Shown one piece after another: positions 20,938-28,210 of a stretch of 64,000 nucleotides of DNA; the first letter of the stretch is position 1; each line of letters starts with the position of its first letter. The notes under the pieces were generated by a model that saw only the letters and a program-made list of their open reading frames with translations, had not been told where the DNA came from and ran no database searches. Source of the DNA: Gammaproteobacteria bacterium (GTDB lineage: Bacteria > Pseudomonadota > Gammaproteobacteria > Pseudomonadales > Pseudohongiellaceae). Made by a program: the position numbers and the translations under genes. The stretch lies in contig BPDI01000007.1 in the NCBI GenBank assembly GCA_019654215.1, positions 1 to 64,000 on the forward strand, given 5' to 3'.

Positions 20938-21341
20938 TTCTTTTAATTACTGCACTGCTGTTTAGTATAGGTTTGCCATCTACGCTTAATTCACAGCGAC
21001 TAAAAACCATGGACTTCCCGCGTCGAATGATCTTGCACTCTCCTTCTACAAGATCGCCTTTATAGGCGGGAGCGATAAATTCATTGCTCAACTTACGGTT
21101 GCCACACTTTCACTCTCGCCCATATTGGCACCAAGGCATAAGGTGTAATCAGCAAAGGTCATTAGGACACCGCCGTGAACGGAGTCGTGGGCATTGCAAT
21201 TATGTTGTTGTACGCGAAATGCGCTACGGGGTGTATCGCCGTCCATGTGAAAAAGAATGGGCCGATGTAGTCTTCGGCTTTATCGCCCACCCAGTGCTTG
21301 AAGTGACTGGGAATATCGTAATCTTCAGGTTTGAAACTCAT
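20924..21341 (-). CDS. PaaI-like / hotdog-fold acyl-CoA thioesterase, frame-broken
   Basis: About 138 residues from ATG 21341: MSFKPEDYDIPSHFKHWVGD, then in another frame QHNCNAHDSVHGGVLMTFAD, the hotdog HGG motif of PaaI and YdiI thioesterases with GGVLMTFADYTLCLGAN, and finally the last strand region GKSMVFSRCELSV, stopping at 20924. Two single-base shifts (near 21245 and 21095) break it. It hydrolyses acyl-CoA or aryl-CoA thioesters in the cytoplasm if functional. The stop lies just inside the tail of the HAD remnant coming from the other direction. Confidence 0.7.
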
Positions 21342-21372
21342 TTTCTATTTATTTGCTCTCTATAAGTCCTTT

Positions 21373-21561
21373 CTAATCAATCGGATCCTCATCATCTGGA
21401 ACCACCAGATCCACAGCTTCTCCGACTACTTTAAATGGTACTTTAGCAACTTCAACCGCTGTGCTCACCCCGGCACCCATGATTGCACCAACACAAGATT
21501 GCATTCCGATTACCAGCGCAAATAGAAAAAATGTTCTTAATAGTGTTCGTTTTAAATTCAT
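21373..21561 (-). CDS. Small lipoprotein (NF038104-like)
   Basis: 62 residues: a signal peptide with lipobox ending GMQSC (Cys about 23), then VGAIMGAGVSTAVEVAKVPF, VVGEAVDLVV and an acidic tail. This glycine/valine pattern after the lipid-attached Cys is typical of the tiny NF038104 family of Gram-negative lipoproteins. No known function; probably outer-membrane or periplasmic. It is intact although it sits among broken genes. Confidence 0.7.
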   Translation of the reverse strand: MNLKRTLLRTFFLFALVIGMQSCVGAIMGAGVSTAVEVAKVPFKVVGEAVDLVVPDDEDPID

Positions 21562-21599
21562 AAGATTAGCTGCCAGTAACCCACGTTAATCTTTTTATC

Positions 21600-21839
21600 C
21601 TATTTAATTCCAACTTCTTCAAACTGACCAATTCTCTTAAACCTCAGTTTTTCATACAGCTTGACACCGGTTTCATTTGGCAAAGCAATGCCAACAATTA
21701 GAACATGTATCGGCATTCCTCTTAATTCATAGACAAGAGTTTCCATTACTTTTTCTAAACTGATCATGTTGTTCTCGATATACCAGCTTTAAATTTCAGT
21801 GATTGTTGCAACATCAGAATCTTTTACACGGCCGATCAT
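21600..21839 (-). pseudogene. GNAT N-acetyltransferase remnant (PAT/Bar-like) with internal deletion
   Basis: From ATG 21839: MIGRVKDSDVATITEI, then an in-frame TAA, then SWYIENNMISLE. This is the start of a phosphinothricin-type GNAT. It jumps directly to VMETLVYELRGMPIHVLIVG, which in intact proteins follows the acetyl-CoA loop, and ends with NETGVKLYEKLRFKRIGQFE and a stop at 21600. The middle third with the acetyl-CoA binding motif (R/Q-x-x-G-x-G/A) is missing, so the product cannot be active. Three bases separate it from the patatin-like gene. Confidence 0.62.
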
Positions 21840-21841
21840 AA

Positions 21842-22915
21842 CTAGCGATCCCTATCGCTTATTGGCTGTATTCGATCCATTCCTACTCTATTATTCACAA
21901 GCAAATGTAAATCTTCAGCTATAGCCTCACTTTTTTCTATGACTTCCTGCCAGACTTTTACTCTGCTTTCGTATTCAAGTTTTCGAAAATCATTTCGGTC
22001 CGGAATCTTTTGACCCGGCAAATTAGAAACAAATTCCTTGCTGGGGGCGAGCAGTACAACATTGTTAAGATATTTATTGCTCACTCTGCGCCACTTAACC
22101 TGTTTGTCGAACCATCCAGGAATTATCTGCGTACTAAAATGTGGATATAGCACAAGTTCATCTCCGTCATGGAACTGCCAATCAAAATGATAGTCAGTAA
22201 TGCCGCCGTCCCAATAGAGCCCATTTTTCGCATCCTCAATATCTCTCACTCCTTCGAGTACGAAGGGAATCGATCCGCTAGCGATCATGACATCAAGAAT
22301 ATTAGTCTGACTTAACGGAGCGATTGTTGAGCTTAAATCGTCTAAGTTTGACCAAGGCGATACTTGCTCATTACTTGTAAATACTGTTCTTTCAAAGAAC
22401 AAACTCAACGAACGCCTGCTAATCACATTGCATAATGCGCCAAGACCTAAATGTAAAACTTGCAGACTTTTAAATCTAGATGAACCAATCCCCTTGCATC
22501 GGTCCGCCACAATGTGAGTGCGAAAAATTTTATTGTTAACTATCTCTTCAGCGCCAGTCTCTCCTAGAACTTTGCTCAACATTACGCGCGCACTGTCGGT
22601 TACTTCCTTCACCGTTGGCTTGGCAGAGTACTTTTCATGACTGTAGTAATGAGCAAGCCTTCCAATACTGCCAACTGGATCATTGGTAGCAAAGCAGCAC
22701 ATGCGCCAGGCGCCCACTGATGATCCAATGGTATGTAGTTCCGTCTTGCGGTTTGCGAAGAATTCGCCGAATAGATAGCGATCCATTCCAGCCAACACAA
22801 ACCACTTAGGCCCACCGGACGCTCCGACAAGCACCTTAAAATGTTCCTGGCGGAACCCATCTTTTTGCAGTTTTTTTAACGCCAAAGGGCCTGCATAAAT
22901 AGCGAGAGAAGACAT
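21842..22915 (-). CDS. Patatin-like phospholipase family protein
   Basis: 357 residues, intact. The opening LVGASGGPKWFVLAG and the nucleophile motif TIGSSVGAWR (GxSxG with Ser about 66) resemble patatin-like lipid acyl hydrolases. The second element of the Ser-Asp dyad is in YWDGGITDYHFDW (DGG). No signal peptide, so cytoplasmic or membrane-associated. This subgroup is uncharacterised; a lysophospholipase or acyl-hydrolase role is inferred from the dyad. It diverges from the MFS transporter gene with about 100 bases between. Confidence 0.82.
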   Translation of the reverse strand: MSSLAIYAGPLALKKLQKDGFRQEHFKVLVGASGGPKWFVLAGMDRYLFGEFFANRKTELHTIGSSVGAWRMCCFATNDPVGSIGRLAHYYSHEKYSAKPTVKEVTDSARVMLSKVLGETGAEEIVNNKIFRTHIVADRCKGIGSSRFKSLQVLHLGLGALCNVISRRSLSLFFERTVFTSNEQVSPWSNLDDLSSTIAPLSQTNILDVMIASGSIPFVLEGVRDIEDAKNGLYWDGGITDYHFDWQFHDGDELVLYPHFSTQIIPGWFDKQVKWRRVSNKYLNNVVLLAPSKEFVSNLPGQKIPDRNDFRKLEYESRVKVWQEVIEKSEAIAEDLHLLVNNRVGMDRIQPISDRDR

Positions 22916-23014
22916 AGGCAGGGAATGATATAATCGCGTCCCAACGCAATCTACTGTATTTGATTTTCCCCATAAGAAATCTTGGCAGTTAATCCAAACC
23001 AGCTAATGAACTGA

Positions 23015-24220
23015 ATGAATTTGTCGAAGCTACAAAGTCGTAAACAATTGCTATTCCTGCTGGCTATAGGCAACACCATCGCTTTTGCAACTTGGCAAGT
23101 CCTGCTCAATAACTTTGTCGTTGAAAGAGCTGCGTTTACCGGAGAAGAAATCGGTGTTTTACAAAGTCTAAGGGAGATACCTGGCTTTCTCGCCTTTACT
23201 GCAATCCTGGTAATGATTTTTATTCGCCAGCAGACTTTCGCAATCCTTTCACTTATCACTCTGGGCATAGGAACAGCTATTACCGCTTTCTTTCCCACAG
23301 CCCTGTGGCTCTATGCCGCCACAGTAATTATGTCCATTGGTTTTCATTATCTGGAGACTTTGCATAACTCGCTCAGCCTGCAATGGCTTAGCAAAGATGA
23401 AGCGCCCCGCGTGCTAGGCCAGCTATTAAGCGTACGTGCTATATGTAATTTAATAGTGCTAGGTGGTATCTATCTTTATCTCTACTTTTTTGCCGCGAAT
23501 TATGTGTTCATCTATATGTTGGCTGGCGGCGCAGCCATAGCTATTGGCTTTTTTTGTTGGACAGCTATTCCTCATTTTGAAGACAGCGTCGTGCAGAAAA
23601 AGTCTTTGTTTTTACGCCGACAGTATTGGCTTTATTATTTTCTAACTTTTCTTGCCGGCGCGCGCCGACAGATTTTCGTCGTGTTTGCCGGATTTCTTAT
23701 GGTAGAGAAGTTTGGTTTTCCAATAGAGAATGTAGTGTTGTTGACTTTAGTTAACGCTGCTTTAACTTATTGGCTGGCCCCAAAAATTGGTGCATTGATT
23801 AGTTACATAGGAGAGCGGCGGGCACTCACTCTGGAATACATTGGCCTGGTAATCATTTTTGTCAGCTATGCTTTCGTTGATTCAATAGCAGTGGCAATAG
23901 CACTGTATTTGCTAGATCACTTGTTCTTCGCTATGGCTATCGCTATCAAGACTTACTTTCAGAAGATCGCTGATCCAACAGATATAGCTGCCACTTCATC
24001 CATCAGCTTTACCATCAATCACATCGCCGCAGTCATCCTGCCAGCAGTACTCGGATTTGTTTGGGTAATTAACCACAGCGCTGTATTTCTTGTGGGTGCA
24101 GGAATCGCATTTGGTTCGCTGGTACTCACTCAATTAATTCCTGACAAACCACGGCAGGGCCAGGAAACTCGCTGGATTCAGTGGTCTCCTCAAACACAAC
24201 GGTCCCAAGTCCTTGATTAA
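23015..24220 (+). CDS. MFS transporter
   Basis: 401 residues with 11-12 hydrophobic helices. The first helix follows NLSKLQSRKQLLFLLAIGN, and the family-typical cytoplasmic loops are rich in Arg and Lys (FLAGARRQIFVVF; IGERRALTLEYIG). ATG 23015 was chosen because the earlier ATG at 23006 hits a stop at once. Substrate unknown. It is co-directional with the TonB-dependent receptor 108 bases downstream, so the two may be the inner and outer membrane parts of one uptake route. Confidence 0.85.
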   Translation: MNLSKLQSRKQLLFLLAIGNTIAFATWQVLLNNFVVERAAFTGEEIGVLQSLREIPGFLAFTAILVMIFIRQQTFAILSLITLGIGTAITAFFPTALWLYAATVIMSIGFHYLETLHNSLSLQWLSKDEAPRVLGQLLSVRAICNLIVLGGIYLYLYFFAANYVFIYMLAGGAAIAIGFFCWTAIPHFEDSVVQKKSLFLRRQYWLYYFLTFLAGARRQIFVVFAGFLMVEKFGFPIENVVLLTLVNAALTYWLAPKIGALISYIGERRALTLEYIGLVIIFVSYAFVDSIAVAIALYLLDHLFFAMAIAIKTYFQKIADPTDIAATSSISFTINHIAAVILPAVLGFVWVINHSAVFLVGAGIAFGSLVLTQLIPDKPRQGQETRWIQWSPQTQRSQVLD

Positions 24221-24327
24221 ATAATTCTTTACAGTTAGTTAACGTCACTTACCTAGTTTTGTAACCGGAAAGGCTCTATGTTTCTTTGCCTTAGATCTTA
24301 TTGGGTTCTTAGGAGTAGAGCATCCAC

Positions 24328-26370
24328 ATGAATTTAAAGCGTAAGACCTTGCCAGCACTGATTTCCTTGGCAACCCTGGTTTCCATGCAGCCCACATGGG
24401 CACAACAGGACCAGATTGAAGAAGTAGTAGTCTGGGGTAGATCCCTGCAATTAATTGGAACAGCAGACTCTGCTTCCCAGGGAGTCATTGGTTATGCAGA
24501 TTTTTCAACTCGACCAATAGCGCGAGTAGGAGAACTCGTCGAAGTCGTTCCCGGCATGATAGCCACGCAACACAGCGGCCCTGGTAAGGCGAATCAGTAT
24601 TTCCTGCGCGGATTCAATCTGGATCATGGTTCAGATTTTTCCACCTTTTTCGATGGCATGCCAGTAAACATGCGCACCCATGCCCATGCTCAAGGTTATA
24701 TGGACCTGAACTTCATCATTCCCGAAATCATCGAGCGCATAGATTTTCAAAAAGGCCCCTACTTTGCCGATACTGGTGACTTTTCACTGGCCGGATCGAA
24801 TTCAATGAAGACCTATGATGTTCTAGAAGAAGGTTTCAGCGAATTAACCCTCGGCTCCCGCGATGAGATTCGATTCGTCACTGCAAACTCATTTGATTTC
24901 GCTGAAGGCTCTTTGCTTTATGCTTTAGAACACCAACAAACCAATGGTTTTTATGATCTAGAACAAGATGTCAGAAAGCTAAATGGCTTGCTCAAATACA
25001 CAGGTAATTTCGCTGGTGTTCCTAGTCGAATTACCTTAAGTGCCTACGATTCAGAGTGGACTTCTACTAATCAAGTTCCGCAACGTGCAGTGAATAGTGG
25101 CTTAATTGATCGCTTCGGTTTTATAGACCCAGACCTTGGTGGTGAATCCTATCGCTATTCAATTACAGGTAACTTTGAATTAGCAGAAAGCTGGGACTTA
25201 AATCTATATGCCAGTTCTTATTACATGAGCCTGATTAACAATCCAACCTATCTGTTAAATGATCCAATTAATGGCGATGAGTTTGAACAGGAAGATGAGC
25301 GGCGCCTGTTCGGTGGCACATTAAGAAATGAAGCCGAGATTGAATTATTCGGGGTACCCGTAAGACGAACTGTTGGTTCCGACATACGATACGACAATGT
25401 GGACGAACTCAACCTATTTAACACACTTTCCCGAAGACGCATTAGCACAATACGCGAGGATAAAGCAGAAGAATTCAGCATTGGTGCTTTTGGCGAACTG
25501 CAATTTCTAGTTACTGATGCTTTACGGGCTACCGTTGGAGTGCGCTACGACTACTATGATGGTGAAGTAGATGCATTTCGATCGCAAAACTCCGGCAGCG
25601 ATGATGATTCGCTATGGCAACCCAATATCGGGCTAGCTTATCGTCTAAATGAAAATTTGGAATTTTATGGAAACTACGGACACGGCTTTCATTCCAATGA
25701 CGTCCGCGCTGCGGTTAATACTGTTGATCCTGTAACTGGCGATCCAACCGAATCATTAGAGATGTTAGTTGAAGGGAAAGGCAGCGAAATCGGTTTTCGC
25801 TATGACACCCTCGAAGGATTTAATTTATCAGCTGCCTACTACACACTAAAAATGGATTCGGAGCTGGTATTCGTAGGCGATGCTGGCACAACAGAACCTG
25901 GTGATCCTTCGCGTCGTGATGGAATCGAAGTAACTTCATTCTGGGAAATCAGCGATCAACTAGTCTTTGATATTTCTGGCGCTAAATCCGATGGGCACTT
26001 TATTGGATTGCCTTCAGGCGAAAACGCAATTCCCGATGCTCACGACTTAGTTTATGGAGTAGGTCTGACCTATGCCGGTGGAAATGGCTGGACCTCAAGT
26101 CTGCGAGTTAGACATTTTGGGGATGCGGCACTAACTGAAGACGAAGTAGTCGAAAAAGGTAGTTCTACTTTGCTTCATTTCGGCTTGTCTTACGAGCAAG
26201 ACAATTGGGAAATTGGATTAGACATACTTAATCTTCTCGACGAAGAAGATGATGACATTGCTTATTGGTTTGAATCACAGCTGCCAGGAGAGGCGGCAGC
26301 AGTAGAAGACATCCATTTCCATCCAGCGGATCCTCGCACCGTACGAGTATTGATGAAATACAAGTTTTAA
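24328..26370 (+). CDS. TonB-dependent outer membrane receptor
   Basis: 680 residues, intact. AGGAG ribosome site before ATG 24328, then a signal peptide (TLPALISLATLVSMQPTWAQ) and a TonB-box-like segment QIEEVVVWG. The plug domain has VGELVEVVPGMIATQHSG, QYFLRGFNLDHGSDF and ERIDFQKGPYFA, and a beta-barrel ends in the C-terminal aromatic residue (MKYKF), the insertion signal. The plug carries the His-containing loop NMRTHAHAQGYMD. Energy-coupled importer of a large or scarce ligand; the ligand is not readable. No SusD partner, so not a polysaccharide SusC. An MFS transporter precedes it. Confidence 0.9.
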   Translation: MNLKRKTLPALISLATLVSMQPTWAQQDQIEEVVVWGRSLQLIGTADSASQGVIGYADFSTRPIARVGELVEVVPGMIATQHSGPGKANQYFLRGFNLDHGSDFSTFFDGMPVNMRTHAHAQGYMDLNFIIPEIIERIDFQKGPYFADTGDFSLAGSNSMKTYDVLEEGFSELTLGSRDEIRFVTANSFDFAEGSLLYALEHQQTNGFYDLEQDVRKLNGLLKYTGNFAGVPSRITLSAYDSEWTSTNQVPQRAVNSGLIDRFGFIDPDLGGESYRYSITGNFELAESWDLNLYASSYYMSLINNPTYLLNDPINGDEFEQEDERRLFGGTLRNEAEIELFGVPVRRTVGSDIRYDNVDELNLFNTLSRRRISTIREDKAEEFSIGAFGELQFLVTDALRATVGVRYDYYDGEVDAFRSQNSGSDDDSLWQPNIGLAYRLNENLEFYGNYGHGFHSNDVRAAVNTVDPVTGDPTESLEMLVEGKGSEIGFRYDTLEGFNLSAAYYTLKMDSELVFVGDAGTTEPGDPSRRDGIEVTSFWEISDQLVFDISGAKSDGHFIGLPSGENAIPDAHDLVYGVGLTYAGGNGWTSSLRVRHFGDAALTEDEVVEKGSSTLLHFGLSYEQDNWEIGLDILNLLDEEDDDIAYWFESQLPGEAAAVEDIHFHPADPRTVRVLMKYKF

Positions 26371-26426
26371 CTAACTAGTTTCACCCCGTCCCTGTTGATA
26401 ACAGCAAAACAACAAGGACATGCAGA

Positions 26427-26454
26427 CGGGAGCTCTGAATTGGCAGAGCTCCCG
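26427..26454. terminator. Bidirectional terminator hairpin between TonB receptor and yceI-like gene
   Basis: Perfect 11-bp stem CGGGAGCTCTG (26427-26437) and CAGAGCTCCCG (26444-26454) with a 6-base loop, extended by GCAG and CTGC outside a bulge (26422-26458). It sits between two convergent genes. There is no strong T-tract, so it may be Rho-assisted or simply a barrier. Confidence 0.7.
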
Positions 26455-26471
26455 CTGCAACCCAAAAGTTT

Positions 26472-27062
26472 CTAGTCCTGATCGAATACGACGGTAAATG
26501 TAACCGGAACAGCGCGGCTAATGCTGGGAAGACCAGCAACTTCGCGCAAGGCTTCTACACCTGAAACCATTCCGTGAGTGTCTGCAATTACTAAGATCGG
26601 TTTTACAGTAGAAGCTACGGCACCATTAGCTATACGAGTAACCAGAACATCCGCATTGTAAGAATTGGTCTCACCATGGATGTCTAATTCAAAAGGGATT
26701 TGCATAGCTTGAGTAGAACCAGTTGACATAGCAGTTACTGCTGCAACATCGATATTTCCGGTAATTCTGGCTTCAGGAAAAATACTGGTTTCGAACAACA
26801 TATTTTGCATGCGCTCATTTCGAATATCGATGAGTGTATTAACACTGGCAAGTTCTACAACAATCTCAACTGTACCGTCATCATCGATCGAACCAGCCAT
26901 AAGATCAAAAGTGTGAACCTCTCCAACATGGTCCGCCTTAATGGTGACGAAACTCAAGGTTGAAGAATCATTGACTAAAGACCATTCGGCCTGGGCTGTA
27001 CTGGTCAGAAATACGGCTGTAACACCTAGAGTGACCAATTTTGTTAGGGACTTGAGGATCAT
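26472..27062 (-). CDS. YceI family periplasmic protein
   Basis: 196 residues: signal peptide (LTKLVTLGVTAVFLTSTAQA), then AEWSLVNDSSTLSFVTIKAD, the usual N-terminal strand of the YceI lipocalin-like fold, and the conserved central part VNTLIDIRNERMQNMLFETS. C-terminal FELDIHGET and VTFTVVFDQD. YceI proteins bind isoprenoid-like lipids in the periplasm. It is transcribed toward the TonB receptor terminator, and divergent from the dioxygenase gene. Intact, full length for the family. Confidence 0.88.
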   Translation of the reverse strand: MILKSLTKLVTLGVTAVFLTSTAQAEWSLVNDSSTLSFVTIKADHVGEVHTFDLMAGSIDDDGTVEIVVELASVNTLIDIRNERMQNMLFETSIFPEARITGNIDVAAVTAMSTGSTQAMQIPFELDIHGETNSYNADVLVTRIANGAVASTVKPILVIADTHGMVSGVEALREVAGLPSISRAVPVTFTVVFDQD

Positions 27063-27198
27063 CCTCGCTCTCCTTTCTTCATTGTGTTGTGTGGGTTAGC
27101 AGAGAAATTGGAGTTGCTAAGCTTACCCGATAATACCTTTAAGGGTATAGCACGTTTATAATCATGCTTCTGAAAAAGACATCCTAAACAGGAATTAG

Positions 27199-28140
27199 AT
27201 GACTTTAAATATCCCAGTTCTCGACGCAAACCGCGGACTCGATGACGATCAGTTCATCGAAGCGCTTGCTGCTGCCTGCGAAGAATGGGGCTTTTTCCAG
27301 ATCATAGGACATGGGATCGATCTAGAATTGCGACGACGTTTTTTCAGTGGTGTAGAAGATTTCTTCGCACTGCCTAAAGATACAAAACTGGCTCTATCTC
27401 GAACTGAAAATAATATCTGGGGCTACTATGATAAAGAGCTCACTAAAAATAGAGTCGATGCCAAAGAGATTTATGACATCGATGGCAATATCGACAATCT
27501 CAGAAAAGAGCATCCTGAGCTTCCGGTTCCATGGACTGAAGACCTTCCAACCCTTAGACCAGTTGCCATGGAATGGCTGCAACAAGTAGAACAGTTAAGT
27601 TTAAATCTGCTTGGTTCGATTTGTATTGCATTAGGAGAGTCATCGGCAGCGCTTAATCCATTCTTTTTGAAAAATCATACCAGCTTCTTGCGCTTTAATT
27701 ACTACCCATCGATTAGCGAAAGGCTTCCCTTAAATGAGGCTGAAGGGTTGGGCATCCACCCTCATACCGATGCAGGTGCATTAACCGTGTTAGCGCAAGA
27801 TGATGTGCTCGGACTTCAGGTTCGAAAAGATGACACCTGGCACACAGTAGTGCCGGTAGAAGATGGTTTTATTATCAATATCGGTGACATGCTTCAGGTC
27901 TGGTCAAACGATAGATTTAAAGCACCTGAGCATCGTGTGTTAGCGAGCGGCAAACGGGCGCGTTACTCAGCTCCGTTTTTTTATAACCCATCCTACGAAA
28001 CTGTTTGTACTCCGTTGGTCGCTCAATCAGAAGATAGTCATTACAAGGCCATTTCCTGGCGCGATTTTCGTAGTGGTCGCGCCGCTGGCGACTATGCTGA
28101 CCTTGGCGAAGAAATCCAGATTTCCTGGTACCGGATTTAG
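27199..28140 (+). CDS. Isopenicillin N synthase-like 2-oxoglutarate/Fe(II) dioxygenase
   Basis: 313 residues, intact. N-terminal DIOX_N pattern ACEEWGFFQIIGHGID, then the double-stranded beta-helix core with Fe ligands His and Asp in IHPHTDAGALTVL, third ligand His in FKAPEHRVLASG, and the RxS co-substrate motif in KRARYSAPFFYNPS. Cytoplasmic, non-heme iron; substrate unknown. The same fold covers 1-aminocyclopropane oxidase, gibberellin oxidases and bacterial ethylene-forming or thymine-oxidising enzymes, so no finer assignment. Seventy bases separate it from the NDH-SelD fusion on the same strand. Confidence 0.88.
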   Translation: MTLNIPVLDANRGLDDDQFIEALAAACEEWGFFQIIGHGIDLELRRRFFSGVEDFFALPKDTKLALSRTENNIWGYYDKELTKNRVDAKEIYDIDGNIDNLRKEHPELPVPWTEDLPTLRPVAMEWLQQVEQLSLNLLGSICIALGESSAALNPFFLKNHTSFLRFNYYPSISERLPLNEAEGLGIHPHTDAGALTVLAQDDVLGLQVRKDDTWHTVVPVEDGFIINIGDMLQVWSNDRFKAPEHRVLASGKRARYSAPFFYNPSYETVCTPLVAQSEDSHYKAISWRDFRSGRAAGDYADLGEEIQISWYRI

Positions 28141-28210
28141 ACAATCTAACTCGCTGTAACAAGCAATTAACCAAAATTAAGGTAAACTGGTCCCCTTTTG
28201 CCTGAACTGA

